A DNA stretch of 64,000 bases, taken from positions 868,001 to 932,000 of the forward strand of contig NZ_CP049859.1 of the NCBI RefSeq assembly GCF_011400295.1, in the 5' to 3' direction. Below the pieces are notes generated by a model. It had not been told where the DNA came from. It saw only the letters and a list, made by a program, of their open reading frames with translations, and made no database searches. Each line of letters opens with the position of its first letter. Positions within the stretch are counted from its first letter, which is position 1. The DNA is from Erysipelothrix sp. HDW6A (GTDB lineage: Bacteria; Bacillota_I; Bacilli_A; Erysipelotrichales; Erysipelotrichaceae). A program made the translations under genes and the position numbers. Below are positions 34,836 to 45,070 of the stretch, one piece after another.

Positions 34836-35499
34836 TATTGATTTCTTTAAATTGATTAAAGTGTTCTAGGTGTAAGATATCGATAAAAATATCGACTCCC
34901 TTACCAAAGAATTCGTTGAGTTCTTTGATGTTGTTATTGTATTTTACGGACAGTAATTCTTTAGGATTGATAATTTCCTTACTGATATCATAGCGTAATT
35001 GAGCGATTAATAATGCCGCGAGTGCATTCACTTCGTATTTTAGCCAATCAACATCAAGGTCGATTGATCCTTGTAGTGATGAATGATGTTCTTTTAATAA
35101 GTTGCTCTCAAAAATTGCTTTTTGTAGATAGATTACACATTGTACCGATGACTCGTGTCCATAAGCTGTTACGAAAGACATAACATCGTTAAAAATTTCA
35201 TGACCGTCAGGTGTATTAAAATAGGTCGAATATTGTTGTTCATCGTAATCAAGATTATAGAATGCATAGGTTAACTTTTGCAATACTGCTCTTAGAGCTT
35301 TATCCTTTTCAAGTTTATTTTGCTGTTCTATTTGTTTCTTCTGATTTTCTCGTATCTTACGGAGTTCGTTTTTCTGTGATTGTTGGTTTCCTATATATGA
35401 ACTAATGTATCCGAAAAGTGAACTCATTAATACACCGAATAAACTGATAATTGCAGCAACTACTGCTGGTTGATTTTTAAGTTCTTCCCATATTGACAT
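34816..35499 (-). CDS. membrane-anchored coiled-coil protein of unknown function
   Basis: A 227-residue protein. One N-terminal membrane helix (about residues 11-36, VVAAIISLFGVLMSSLFGYI) is followed by a charged coiled coil (about 39-66, QQSQKNELRKIRENQKKQIE) and a mostly helical cytosolic domain (70-227). I do not recognise the family. AGAGGTGA precedes the ATG. It converges with the Bce transporter and lies next to tRNA genes. Nothing in it suggests an enzyme; phage-exclusion proteins can have this shape, but there is no direct support for that. Confidence 0.72.
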   Translation of the reverse strand: MSIWEELKNQPAVVAAIISLFGVLMSSLFGYISSYIGNQQSQKNELRKIRENQKKQIEQQNKLEKDKALRAVLQKLTYAFYNLDYDEQQYSTYFNTPDGHEIFNDVMSFVTAYGHESSVQCVIYLQKAIFESNLLKEHHSSLQGSIDLDVDWLKYEVNALAALLIAQLRYDISKEIINPKELLSVKYNNNIKELNEFFGKGVDIFIDILHLEHFNQFKEINTEKELN

Positions 35500-35539
35500 A
35501 ATGTCACCTCTCTTATCTAGTATACATCATTGAAAGAAA

Positions 35540-35561
35540 TAAAAAACTCACTTTCGTGAGC
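35540..35561 (-). terminator. terminator of the first tRNA-Asp/Gly unit
   Basis: On the minus strand GCTCAC-GAAA-GTGAG followed by six T. Confidence 0.85.
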
Positions 35562-35572
35562 TTATTTAATAT

Positions 35573-35646
35573 TGGAGCAGGTGAGGGGAATTGAACCCCC
35601 GCCTCAACCTTGGCAAGGTCGTGTTCTACCATTGAACTACACCTGC
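35573..35646 (-). tRNA. tRNA-Gly (GCC)
   Basis: A 74-nt cloverleaf with acceptor GCAGGTG / CACCTGC, discriminator T and encoded CCA. The anticodon loop TTGCCAA gives GCC, reading GGC/GGU. It follows tRNA-Asp on the minus strand. A second copy lies at 37725-37798. Confidence 0.97.
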
Positions 35647-35652
35647 ATAAAA

Positions 35653-35728
35653 TGGCGGTCCAGACGGGACTCGAACCCGCGATCTCCTGCGTGACAGGCA
35701 GGCATGTTAACCACTACACCACTGGACC
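35653..35728 (-). tRNA. tRNA-Asp (GTC)
   Basis: A 76-nt cloverleaf with acceptor GGTCCAG / CTGGACC, discriminator G and encoded CCA. The anticodon loop CTGTCAC gives GTC. It is first in the Asp-Gly unit; a second copy lies at 37805-37880. Confidence 0.97.
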
Positions 35729-35755
35729 ATTTCATGCATTTTCCAACGCCTATTA

Positions 35756-35784
35756 AGAATACCATACGACTTAAGATAGTGCAA
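35756..35784 (-). promoter_or_regulatory. promoter of the first tRNA-Asp/Gly unit
   Basis: On the minus strand TTGCAC (35779-35784), a 17-bp spacer and TATTCT (35756-35761), 27 bp before tRNA-Asp. The remainder of the 366-bp gap up to the lipoprotein gene at 36095 holds only the repeat at 35805 and A/T-rich sequence with no gene I can support. Confidence 0.65.
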
Positions 35785-35804
35785 TACCAAAACAGCAAAA
35801 AGTG

Positions 35805-35843
35805 ACGATAAATTTCAAATAAAAATTCCTTTTGATAGAATAC
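35805..35843 (+). repeat. 39-bp direct repeat, copy 1
   Basis: This 39-bp segment begins ACGATAAATTTC and ends GATAGAATAC. It matches 36858-36896 in the same direction at 37 of 39 positions. The copies lie on either side of the lipoprotein gene, between the duplicated tRNA units. Confidence 0.85.
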
Positions 35844-36094
35844 AAAGGATATTTCATAAATTACAATATTCTTTTGCATCAAACTAGATTGAGTAATGAA
35901 TTTTCCTATCATAAGGCAATTAACAGGATTTTTAGAATGCATTAGTTCTATTGTTAGAAAACACAGCCTATATTATTTTGCGTTTCGCATATATTTTGTA
36001 GTTTGAATCGAACCTTTTCATATAAAATTCACAAAAGGGAAGACTAAAGCAAAATGATAATGTATACTATTAACATAGTTTATGGAGGAAAAAT

Positions 36095-36556
36095 ATGAAG
36101 AAACTATTACTTTTAGTATTTGCAGCGTTGCTTTTAGTGGGCTGTGGATCCGATAAGCAGAAGACTACAACAACTGTATGTACAATTGATAAACCATACA
36201 TAGCATATACATCTGCTAAACAAACAATCATTTCTGAGGGAGATATTGCAAAAAAAGTTAGCTTTGAAGGCATTATCGTTGCTCCCAGCAAAGAAGAATT
36301 AGATGAAGCAATCCCGTTATTTGATGCAGGACTTAAATCCATTAATTCTTTGGACGGAGTTACAGCAAAATATGAACGTATAGATGAAGTGACTATTAAA
36401 GATATTGCAGAATATGATTTAGAAAAAACAAGCATTGACACATTGAGTCAAATTGGTTTAATGCAAACAACAACAGATTCTAAAGTTAAAGTAATTTCTG
36501 TAGAACAAACAACCAACCTTCTTACATCTAATGGGTTTACTTGTAAAGCTGAATAG
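36095..36556 (+). CDS. small lipoprotein, YehR/DUF1307-like
   Basis: A 153-residue surface lipoprotein. The signal peptide ends in LLLVGC with Cys17 as lipid attachment, followed by a Ser/Lys/Thr-rich linker. The mature part has one strand-rich domain with Cys29 (TVCTIDKP) and a near-C-terminal Cys (GFTCKAE), which could form a disulfide. It loosely resembles the YehR/DUF1307 family of small Firmicute lipoproteins, function unknown. TGGAGGAAAA precedes the ATG and a short terminator follows. It sits alone between two tRNA units. Confidence 0.82.
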   Translation: MKKLLLLVFAALLLVGCGSDKQKTTTTVCTIDKPYIAYTSAKQTIISEGDIAKKVSFEGIIVAPSKEELDEAIPLFDAGLKSINSLDGVTAKYERIDEVTIKDIAEYDLEKTSIDTLSQIGLMQTTTDSKVKVISVEQTTNLLTSNGFTCKAE

Positions 36557-36581
36557 ACTTTTATTAGCTTGATTATATTTG

Positions 36582-36602
36582 GACGCACAAAGCGTCTTTT
36601 TT
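36582..36602 (+). terminator. terminator of the lipoprotein gene
   Basis: GACGC-ACAAA-GCGTC followed by six T. Confidence 0.85.
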
Positions 36603-37051
36603 AATGCATATACGAATAATAGAAACTCTATACTCTACAAATTAATTATATTGAGACTTATTTAACAAAGAACTATTTTGGAGTTTAACTATGATTGGGC
36701 TAAGTTTTTTTAGGATACGTGGCAGATTGGTTAATTACGAACTATGATTTCATTCAGTCAGGTTTGGAAAAAGGCATCGATTGTTTATTTAGAATGTGCA
36801 TTTATCTTTTTTAGTGGTGATAAATAAGATAGAATATAATCTTTATGCTAATTAGTTACGATAAATTTCAAATATAGATTCCTTTTGATAGAATACCGCG
36901 AATATCCATTGAAACTAAGGTTTTAATAAATGATGAACTGAAGTATTTTGGTATCAATCACTAATAAAGCATACATTAAGTTCTTTGGGAAACTATCAAA
37001 TAGTTAAGCTGTGTTACAATATTACTATATAGTATAAAGTGAGGATTCAAT
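36603..37051 (+). other. gene-free stretch with a possible gene remnant
   Basis: This 449-bp stretch has no intact gene. It contains the second repeat copy (36858-36896). A 36-codon open stretch at about 36705-36818 reads GYVADWLITNYDFIQSGLEK without a start codon. It faintly resembles the C-terminal NYDFI-type segment of Bax-inhibitor-1/YccA membrane proteins, and may be a decayed fragment. Confidence 0.35.
36858..36896 (+). repeat. 39-bp direct repeat, copy 2
   Basis: Matches 35805-35843 at 37 of 39 positions in the same orientation, 1,053 bp apart. Confidence 0.85.
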
Positions 37052-37684
37052 ATGAAATACAAAGCGGTAATCTATGATATCGACGGAACAATTCTCAACA
37101 CTTTAAATATGAATATGATTCCCTTAATACAAATAATAAAAGAAGAAACTGGGGAAGAGTGGTCTTTTGAACGTGTGTTAAAGTATGCTAGTTATCCTGG
37201 CCTTAAAGTAATTGAAGAATTGGGTGTGGAAAATCCAGAGCTTACCTATCAACGATGGGTACAATACGTCAATGAGTTTGAAGGTGGAGCGAGTCTTTAT
37301 GGTGGGTTTCTAGAAGTATTTGATGCCTTCGAGAAGCGTGGCATCACCCAAGCGGTAGTATCGGCAAAGACAAGAACTCAATATGCTATTGATATGGAAT
37401 CAAAAGGATACAATCGATATATGAAGGTAGAAGTACTTGCGGATGATATTAATCAAGCTAAACCAAGCCCAGAATCATTATATAGATGTCTGGAACTGTT
37501 AGATATGCAAGCTCATGAGGTTATCTATATTGGTGATGCTGTGAGTGATTATGAAGCTGCAAGTAGTGCAGGTATTGATTTTGGATATGCTCGATGGGGT
37601 AGTACTTCTTCAGAAGGAATTGTAAATCCTGATTATGTATTTGAAAAACCTATTGATATCTTGAAATTGCTTACTGAAGCATAA
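37052..37684 (+). CDS. HAD superfamily hydrolase (phosphoglycolate-phosphatase-like)
   Basis: A 210-residue cytosolic HAD phosphatase, subfamily IA. Motif I is YDIDGTILNT (residues 8-17, nucleophile Asp9), motif II is VVSAKTR, motif III has KPSPES and motif IV is YIGDAVSDYEAA. A helical cap lies between about 18 and 80. Relatives hydrolyse small phosphorylated metabolites such as phosphoglycolate or pyrophosphate; the substrate is not clear here. It is convergent with the second tRNA unit, whose terminator overlaps its stop. Confidence 0.92.
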   Translation: MKYKAVIYDIDGTILNTLNMNMIPLIQIIKEETGEEWSFERVLKYASYPGLKVIEELGVENPELTYQRWVQYVNEFEGGASLYGGFLEVFDAFEKRGITQAVVSAKTRTQYAIDMESKGYNRYMKVEVLADDINQAKPSPESLYRCLELLDMQAHEVIYIGDAVSDYEAASSAGIDFGYARWGSTSSEGIVNPDYVFEKPIDILKLLTEA

Positions 37685-37706
37685 AAAAACAACTCATAGG
37701 AGTTGT
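37683..37706 (-). terminator. terminator of the tRNA-Ser/Asp/Gly unit
   Basis: On the minus strand ACAACTC-CTAT-GAGTTGT followed by seven T. Confidence 0.88.
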
Positions 37707-37724
37707 TAGTTGTAATTTCGTCTT

Positions 37725-37798
37725 TGGAGCAGGTGAGGGGAATTGAACCCCCGCCTCAACCTTGGCAAGGTCGTGTTCTACCATTGAACTACACCTGC
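37725..37798 (-). tRNA. tRNA-Gly (GCC), second copy
   Basis: A 74-nt gene with the same sequence as the copy at 35573-35646; last in the Ser-Asp-Gly unit. Confidence 0.97.
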
Positions 37799-37804
37799 AA
37801 AGAA

Positions 37805-37880
37805 TGGCGGTCCAGACGGGACTCGAACCCGCGATCTCCTGCGTGACAGGCAGGCATGTTAACCACTACACCACTGGACC
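37805..37880 (-). tRNA. tRNA-Asp (GTC), second copy
   Basis: A 76-nt gene with the same sequence as the copy at 35653-35728; 6 bp before tRNA-Gly, as in the first unit. Confidence 0.97.
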
Positions 37881-37886
37881 ATTGAA

Positions 37887-37977
37887 TGGCGGAGATGGAG
37901 AGATTTGAACTCTCGCGCCGGTTACCCGACCTATACCCTTAGCAGGGGCACCTCTTCAGCCTCTTGAGTACATCTCC
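37887..37977 (-). tRNA. tRNA-Ser (GCT)
   Basis: A 91-nt class II tRNA with a long variable arm, acceptor GGAGATG / CATCTCC, discriminator G and encoded CCA. The anticodon loop CTGCTAA gives GCT, reading AGC/AGU. It is first in the Ser-Asp-Gly unit and has no copy in the first cluster. Confidence 0.96.
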
Positions 37978-38010
37978 ACATGTGCTTAATTCTTTGCTGA
38001 ATGCTTATAC

Positions 38011-38039
38011 ATACTATCATAAGAAAAAGTTCATGGCAA
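38011..38039 (-). promoter_or_regulatory. promoter of the tRNA-Ser/Asp/Gly unit
   Basis: On the minus strand TTGCCA (38034-38039), a 17-bp spacer and TAGTAT (38011-38016). Confidence 0.65.
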
Positions 38040-38250
38040 TACTAATCTATTAAAAAACTATAATTTTCATATCTATTTTATCTAAGAGTGATATCTGATT
38101 AATATATAGATAATATTTAGTAATATTTATGGTAGCTTAGCCTTAAGCGAATGAATATATTAAAGGAAAAGAAAACTTTCTACTATTTCCCTTTTTATTA
38201 AAGAGCTTGTCATGTATAATTTAAGAAATAACTATTTATGGAGGAATCTA

Positions 38251-39351
38251 ATGCCAATAGAGAAAAAAAGAGAGTTTATAATTAATTTTGTATATTACGC
38301 CATAACGTTTGGGTTAGCGTTTTTTGTCTTTAGATTCTCTGTGAAGTATCTAATGCCATTTATTTTCGGATTTTTCATTGCTTTTGCATTGAAACCAATC
38401 GTTAATCGTTTAATTAAAATGTTTGGCGAGAATAGTTTTGTTCGCATTGCAGTCATATTGATTTTCTATATAATAGTAGGACTAGCAATTTTCGGAATAT
38501 TCTTTGGTGTTGTTACTGTTGTTGAAAGAGTATCAAGCACATTACCAAGAGTATTTAACGAATCCGTTATGCCTCTACTTAATAACCTTATTGATTATAC
38601 TGAAGATCTCTTGAATTCTCTAAGCCCAGAAATGCTTGTTGAATTGGAATCTGTATTCGATTCAATTATCGCAAGTCTCAAGGGTTGGATTGGTAATTTC
38701 TCTAAAACTGGCCTTGATTGGTTAACTGGATTTGTTGGATCAGTTCCAAGTATGTTAATTAGTATCTTAATTTCAATCATCTCATCATTCTTCTTTACTT
38801 TAGATTATCAACCAATCGTAAATAAAGTCTTATCCATGTTACCAAAACATTGGGCAGAACTCGTGTTTGATGTGAAATCTAGTTTTAAAAACACAATTGG
38901 AAAATATCTTATTGCTTATGGAAAACTAATTACGCTAACATTTATCGAATTATCAATCGGCTTCCTTATAGTAGGTATCGACAATGCTATTCCCTTAGCG
39001 GCAATGATTGCGGTAATAGATATACTACCTGTTCTTGGAACGGGTACAGTTATGATACCTTGGTTTATTATCGAGTTTATCAGGGGTAATATTAGTTTAG
39101 GTATCGCACTCTTTGTAATCTATATAATAATTACAGTCATTCGTAATATTCTTGAACCTAAACTAGTGGGTGATCAAATTGGACTTCATCCTTTAGTTAC
39201 ACTAGTTTGTATCTTTGTAGGATTAAGACTAGCTGGATTTGCAGGGATGTTTGGCTTACCAATTGCAGTGACAATTATTAAGTCGCTTCATGATCAAGGA
39301 AAAATCTTATTCTTTAAACGATTAAAAGCAGAAGAAGAATCAATGTCATAA
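38251..39351 (+). CDS. AI-2E/YtvI family membrane protein
   Basis: A 366-residue membrane protein of the AI-2E transporter family. It has about eight hydrophobic segments: two near the N-terminus, a long soluble stretch (about 85-160), then a cluster beginning SMLISILISIISSFFFTLDY and the conserved GNISLGIALFVIYIIITVIRNILEPKLVG. The last motif (NxxxPKLVG) is diagnostic. Relatives include YtvI and proton-driven antiporters; the substrate is not known. The start at 38251 follows TGGAGGAAT; the 13 codons upstream lack a ribosome site. It is a single gene. Confidence 0.9.
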   Translation: MPIEKKREFIINFVYYAITFGLAFFVFRFSVKYLMPFIFGFFIAFALKPIVNRLIKMFGENSFVRIAVILIFYIIVGLAIFGIFFGVVTVVERVSSTLPRVFNESVMPLLNNLIDYTEDLLNSLSPEMLVELESVFDSIIASLKGWIGNFSKTGLDWLTGFVGSVPSMLISILISIISSFFFTLDYQPIVNKVLSMLPKHWAELVFDVKSSFKNTIGKYLIAYGKLITLTFIELSIGFLIVGIDNAIPLAAMIAVIDILPVLGTGTVMIPWFIIEFIRGNISLGIALFVIYIIITVIRNILEPKLVGDQIGLHPLVTLVCIFVGLRLAGFAGMFGLPIAVTIIKSLHDQGKILFFKRLKAEEESMS

Positions 39352-39369
39352 GACACTGATTCTTTTTTT
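39337..39369 (+). terminator. terminator of the AI-2E family gene
   Basis: GAATCA and TGATTC with TGTC/GACA inside and an ATAA loop, then seven T. The stop codon is in the loop. Confidence 0.9.
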
Positions 39370-39417
39370 ATCGTTTAGCTATTTATCTATAGAGCAGTAT
39401 GCTAAAATAGTCCTTGT

Positions 39418-39460
39418 AAAGCAAGTGCGTGTGCACTATTTAAATTTACATGCTTTTTTT
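39418..39460 (+). ncRNA. possible attenuator or small RNA before the str operon
   Basis: AAAGCA and TGCTTT enclose an inner hairpin AGTGC-GTGT-GCACT, followed by seven T. A TAAAAT -10-like hexamer lies at 39403-39408 but I see no good -35. It ends before the rpsL promoter, so it is either a short independent RNA or a second terminator for readthrough from upstream. Confidence 0.4.
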
Positions 39461-39482
39461 ATCATTTCTGAGTGAAAAAATG

Positions 39483-39510
39483 TTGACATTTAGTCTTAGT
39501 ATGATAAGAT
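39483..39510 (+). promoter_or_regulatory. promoter of the str operon
   Basis: Consensus TTGACA (39483-39488), a 16-bp spacer and TAAGAT (39505-39510). Confidence 0.85.
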
Positions 39511-39516
39511 GGTTAA

Positions 39517-39616
39517 GCTTATACATTAATACTGGGTTTCCTGTGTGGAGACCTCAATAATGTAAAGAGCTCGGCACACTTGGAACTGTGTGCATATAGA
39601 AGGAAGGAGACAATTA
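39517..39616 (+). promoter_or_regulatory. structured 5' leader of rpsL
   Basis: A leader of about 100 nt with two hairpins: GGTTTCC / GGAGACC (39535-39541 with 39547-39553) and GCACAC / GTGTGC (39574-39579 with 39588-39593). The second ends just before the AAGGAAGGAG ribosome site. It could be a regulatory site for a ribosomal protein of the operon (S7 or S12), but I cannot match it to a known class. Confidence 0.5.
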
Positions 39617-40033
39617 ATGCCTACAATTAATCAATTGATTACACATGGTCGTACCCGTCGTGTTTATAAATCAAAATCACCGGCACTAGGTCGTAGTTTG
39701 AATACGATTAAACGTCAAACAACTCAAGTTAATAGCCCACAAAAACGTGGAGTATGTACACGTGTTGGTACAATGACACCTAAGAAACCTAACTCAGCTT
39801 TACGTAAATATGCGCGTGTTCGTTTGAGTAATGGTATGGAAGTTACGGCTTACATTCCTGGAATTGGACATAACCTACAGGAACACAGTGTCGTGTTAAT
39901 TCGTGGTGGTCGTGTTAAAGACTTACCAGGGGTTCGTTATCACATCGTTCGTGGTACACTGGACTGCGCTGGAGTTAATGACCGTCGCCAAGGCCGTTCA
40001 TTATACGGTACAAAAAAACCTAAAGCAGAATAA
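39617..40033 (+). CDS. rpsL: 30S ribosomal protein S12
   Basis: A 138-residue decoding-centre protein of the small subunit. The signature [11 protein letters not shown] is at residues 54-64 and [13 protein letters not shown] near 97-109. The lysines at the classical streptomycin positions (Lys56 or 57 and Lys101) are wild type, so no resistance change is seen. The start is the ATG at 39617 after AAGGAAGGAG. It is first in the str operon with rpsG, fusA and tuf. Confidence 0.98.
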   Translation: MPTINQLITHGRTRRVYKSKSPALGRSLNTIKRQTTQVNSPQKRGVCTRVGTMTPKKPNSALRKYARVRLSNGMEVTAYIPGIGHNLQEHSVVLIRGGRVKDLPGVRYHIVRGTLDCAGVNDRRQGRSLYGTKKPKAE

Positions 40034-40062
40034 TTACATCAATAGTGAGAGGAGTGAATTAA

Positions 40063-40533
40063 ATGCCTAGAAAAGGACAAGTCCCAAAACGAGACGTCGT
40101 TGCTGACCCAATATACAATTCAAAATTAGTAACGCGTTTAATTAACAGAATCATGGTTGATGGTAAAAAAGGTTTAGCACAATCAATTCTGTACAATGCA
40201 TTTGCAATTATCGAAGAAAAAACAGGACGCCAACCAATGGAAGTCTTTGAACAAGCTCTAGACAACGTGTTACCAGTTCTTGAACTGAAAGCTCGTCGTG
40301 TTGGGGGTTCAAATATTCAAGTTCCAATCGAAGTTACTCAAGAACGTCGATTAACACTTGGACTACGTTGGATCGTTCAATATTCACGCACACGTGGCGA
40401 GAAGACAATGGAACAACGCTTAGCAGCTGAAATCATTGATGCTTCAAACGGCACAGGTGCTTCAGTTAAGAAACGTGATGACATTCACAAAATGGCAGAA
40501 GCTAACCGAGCATTTGCACATTATCGTTTTTAA
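40063..40533 (+). CDS. rpsG: 30S ribosomal protein S7
   Basis: A 156-residue primary 16S-binding protein of the small-subunit head, full length. [12 protein letters not shown] at the N-terminus and [11 protein letters not shown] with LGLRWIV in the middle are typical. It lies 29 bp after rpsL with GAGAGGAG as ribosome site. S7 is often the autoregulator of this operon. Confidence 0.98.
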   Translation: MPRKGQVPKRDVVADPIYNSKLVTRLINRIMVDGKKGLAQSILYNAFAIIEEKTGRQPMEVFEQALDNVLPVLELKARRVGGSNIQVPIEVTQERRLTLGLRWIVQYSRTRGEKTMEQRLAAEIIDASNGTGASVKKRDDIHKMAEANRAFAHYRF

Positions 40534-40566
40534 TTTAGTTAACGGGAAAGGAGAATTAATAGCCTT

Positions 40567-42636
40567 ATGGCACGTGAGTTTACATTAGACAATATGCGTA
40601 ATATCGGGATTATGGCCCATATTGACGCTGGTAAAACAACAACCACAGAACGTATCCTTTACTATACAGGCCGTACACACAAGATTGGGGAAACTCATGA
40701 CGGTGCTGCTACAATGGACTGGATGGCACAAGAACAAGAACGTGGTATTACCATTACTTCCGCGGCTACAACAGCTGCATGGAAAGGTCATCGTATTAAC
40801 ATCATCGATACTCCAGGTCACGTTGACTTTACAGTTGAGGTAGAACGTTCATTACGAGTACTTGACGGAGCAGTAACAGTTCTTGATGCTAAATCAGGAG
40901 TTGAGCCACAAACTGAAACAGTTTGGCGCCAAGCTACAAAATACAACGTTCCACGTATCGTGTTTGTTAATAAGATGGATGCTACTGGAGCCGATTTCTA
41001 CATGGCTGCTGGTACAATCGTTAATCGATTAGGTGCTAAATCAGCACCAATTCAACTACCAATCGGAGTTGAAGACAACTTTGTTGGATTAATTGATATT
41101 GTTCAACAAGAAGCACATATGTTTGCTGATGTTTCACAAAAAGAAGATGACATTGTTGAGATTCCTGAGGAATTCAAAGCACAAGTCGCTGAAGCTCGTG
41201 AAGCATTATTCGAACAAATTTCAGATTTTGATGAAGAGTTTATGATGATGATCCTTGAAGGTGAAGAACCAACAGTTCCTCAAATCAAGGAAGCAATTCG
41301 TAAAGCTGTTATCAGTGGTGAATTCTTCCCAGTACTTTGTGGTGCTGCTTATAAGAATAAAGGTGTTATCGCAATGCTTGATGCAGTTATCGATTACTTA
41401 CCTTCACCAATTGATATTCCACCAGTTAAAGGTACATTACCAAACGGTGAAGAAGCAGTTCGTGAATCAAGTGATGATGCACCATTCTCAGCTTTAGCAT
41501 TTAAAGTTGCAACTGACCCATTCGTAGGTCGATTGACATACTTCCGTGCTTACTCAGGAGTTGCAGAATCAGGTTCAGCAGTTTACAACTCATCAAAACA
41601 AAAAAGAGAACGTTTCGGCCGTATTATGCAAATGCATGCTAACCACCGTGAAGAAATTCAAAATGTTTACGCTGGTGAAATTGCAGCTGCAATCGGTTTA
41701 AAAGTTACAGGTACAGGGGATACACTTTGTGATGAAAAACACGAAATTATCCTTGAATCAATGATCTTCCCAGAACCAGTTATCAACGTCGCTGTTGAAC
41801 CAAAAACAAAAGCTGACCAAGATAAGATGGGTCTAGCTCTTGCAAAACTTGCTGAAGAAGATCCAACATTTAAAACATATACTGATGAAGAAACAGGACA
41901 AACAATCATCGCTGGTATGGGTGAGCTTCACCTTGACATCATCGTTGACCGTATGAAACGTGAATTCAAAGTTGAAGCTAATGTTGGTGCTCCACAAGTT
42001 GCTTATCGTGAAACAATCCGTAAAGCAGCAGAGTGTGAAGGTAAATTCGTACGTCAATCTGGTGGTCGTGGACAATACGGTCACGTATGGATTAAGTTCG
42101 AACCAAACCCAGGAAAAGGTTTCGAATGGGTTGATGCAGTTGTTGGTGGTACAGTTCCTCGTGAATATATCAAACCAGCACAAGAAGGTTTAGTATCAGC
42201 ACTTGAAGGTGGTTTAATCGCTGGATATCCTGCAATTGATATTAAAGCTACATTATTTGATGGATCAAGTCACGATGTTGACTCCTCAGAAATGGCATAT
42301 AAGATTGCTGCAAGTTTAGCACTTCGTGAAGCTGCTAAGAAATGTGATCCTGTACTTCTAGAACCAATCATGGATGTAGAAATTACAGCTCCTGCAGAAT
42401 ACTTAGGTGCAGTAATGGGTGATATCTCTTCACGTCGTGGACAAATCCGTGACCAAGAAGAACGTAACAATGCAGTTACTGTTAAAGCGTTCATCCCATT
42501 GTCAGAAATGACAGGTTATACAACTGACCTTCGTTCCTTTACACAAGGACGTGGTAGTTCATCAATGCAATTTGATCACTATGATCAAGTACCTAAGAGC
42601 ATTGCTGAAACAGTTGCAAAGAAGAAAAATAACTAG
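40567..42636 (+). CDS. fusA: elongation factor G
   Basis: The 689-residue GTPase that moves tRNA and mRNA through the ribosome. The P-loop [10 protein letters not shown] is at 17-26, with DTPGH and NKMD as further G motifs and RGITITSA in switch I. Domains II-V are complete to [12 protein letters not shown]. It is 33 bp after rpsG in the str operon. Confidence 0.98.
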   Translation: MAREFTLDNMRNIGIMAHIDAGKTTTTERILYYTGRTHKIGETHDGAATMDWMAQEQERGITITSAATTAAWKGHRINIIDTPGHVDFTVEVERSLRVLDGAVTVLDAKSGVEPQTETVWRQATKYNVPRIVFVNKMDATGADFYMAAGTIVNRLGAKSAPIQLPIGVEDNFVGLIDIVQQEAHMFADVSQKEDDIVEIPEEFKAQVAEAREALFEQISDFDEEFMMMILEGEEPTVPQIKEAIRKAVISGEFFPVLCGAAYKNKGVIAMLDAVIDYLPSPIDIPPVKGTLPNGEEAVRESSDDAPFSALAFKVATDPFVGRLTYFRAYSGVAESGSAVYNSSKQKRERFGRIMQMHANHREEIQNVYAGEIAAAIGLKVTGTGDTLCDEKHEIILESMIFPEPVINVAVEPKTKADQDKMGLALAKLAEEDPTFKTYTDEETGQTIIAGMGELHLDIIVDRMKREFKVEANVGAPQVAYRETIRKAAECEGKFVRQSGGRGQYGHVWIKFEPNPGKGFEWVDAVVGGTVPREYIKPAQEGLVSALEGGLIAGYPAIDIKATLFDGSSHDVDSSEMAYKIAASLALREAAKKCDPVLLEPIMDVEITAPAEYLGAVMGDISSRRGQIRDQEERNNAVTVKAFIPLSEMTGYTTDLRSFTQGRGSSSMQFDHYDQVPKSIAETVAKKKNN

Positions 42637-42730
42637 TTATATATATTCTTAATACGTATTGATTTTATCAGTCGTTTATCTTAATATATAGTTGATAGGC
42701 AATGAATTTAAAATATAGGAGGAAATTGCA

Positions 42731-43915
<1,185 letters not shown>

Positions 43916-43940
43916 TTTTTGTTAAACTAGATAAAATTAA

Positions 43941-43970
43941 AGAAGAAACTCAATGTTTCTTCTTTTTTTA
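43941..43970 (+). terminator. terminator of the str operon
   Basis: AGAAGAAAC / GTTTCTTCT (9 bp, loop TCAAT) then a long T-run. Confidence 0.92.
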
Positions 43971-44067
43971 TAATTTCGTTCAATTTTGATTTTTATGACT
44001 TCTAAGTGAACAAAAAATAGATACAATTGCACATATATATGATATACTTCACTGAGTGGAGGCGCTT

Positions 44068-45048
44068 ATGAAAAAATTGTATATGGTTTTAGTTGTTATA
44101 GCTATAGCGCTAGTCTTTGTGCTTAGACAACAAGAAAGTGACACAATTATTATATACTCAAGTGCGGAGCAGTTTCGTAACGATGAGTTACAAAGTCAAT
44201 TAAATAAAAAATTCCCAGAGTTAAATGTTCGTGTAATGTATACACCTACAGCTAAAGCAGCTGCAAAGCTCTATGTTGAAGGGAAAGATTCTGATGCTGA
44301 TATCGTATTAGCATTAGAGACAAGTTATATGAACAAAATTATAGATTCACTTGCAGATATTGAAGGATATAGTAAAGCTGATTATCTCCCTGGTTTCGGA
44401 CCAGAAACACATAACAATAAATTTGTTACATGGGAACGTCAAGCAGCATCGATTGCAATTAATCCTGATGTGCTAGCTAAGTATAATTTACCCGCTCCAA
44501 CTAGTTATGAGGATTTACTTGATCCAATGTATAAAAACTTGGTAGCAATGCCTGATCCTAAATCTAGTGGTACAGGATATATGTTCTATAAGAATGTAGT
44601 AAATATGCTCGGTGATGAAGCAGCTTTAGAATATTTTGATAAACTAGCGAAGAACGTTAAACAATTTACAGAATCTGGATCAGGTCCAGTGAAGCTTCTT
44701 AACCAAGGTGAAGTAGCAGTAGGGATTGCTTTAACATTTCAAACAGTTAAAGAAATTAATAAAGGAATGCATCTTGAAGTTATATTCTCAGAGTGGGGCT
44801 CACCTTACTCATTAACAGGTACAGGTATTGTGAGTGGCCATGAGTCTAACCCAGATGTTATCCGTGTCTACGATTTCTTAGTGAATGATTTTATTTATTA
44901 CGATAAAGAAAATTTTTCTCCAGAAAGAATTATGAAAAATCAGAAGAATCTTATTGATAATTATCCTACTGATTTTGATTATGCTGATATGACAGGTATT
45001 GATAGCATTCAAGAAAAGGAACGACTACTAAGTATGTGGAAGTTCTAA
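44068..45048 (+). CDS. ABC transporter substrate-binding protein (AfuA/PhnS-like), copy 1
   Basis: A 326-residue extracytoplasmic binding protein of the COG1840-type group that includes ferric iron, 2-aminoethylphosphonate and thiamine binders. The N-terminal hydrophobic segment (about residues 3-18) has no lipobox cysteine, so it looks like a membrane anchor. The mature part starts SDTIIIYSSAEQFRNDELQ and has PTAKAAAKL, DADIVLAL and MPDPKSSGTGY. The paired Tyr of iron binders is not obvious, which argues against iron. The start is ATG 44068 after GTGGAGGC. It heads a five-gene operon with a close paralogue next. Confidence 0.88.
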   Translation: MKKLYMVLVVIAIALVFVLRQQESDTIIIYSSAEQFRNDELQSQLNKKFPELNVRVMYTPTAKAAAKLYVEGKDSDADIVLALETSYMNKIIDSLADIEGYSKADYLPGFGPETHNNKFVTWERQAASIAINPDVLAKYNLPAPTSYEDLLDPMYKNLVAMPDPKSSGTGYMFYKNVVNMLGDEAALEYFDKLAKNVKQFTESGSGPVKLLNQGEVAVGIALTFQTVKEINKGMHLEVIFSEWGSPYSLTGTGIVSGHESNPDVIRVYDFLVNDFIYYDKENFSPERIMKNQKNLIDNYPTDFDYADMTGIDSIQEKERLLSMWKF

Positions 45049-45070
45049 TCTAAGTATTATTGAGGGTATT

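Noticed and set aside
35637-35942. Open frame of about 100 codons on the minus strand
   Set aside because: It runs through tRNA-Asp and the tRNA promoter and has no ribosome site; it is a by-chance frame.
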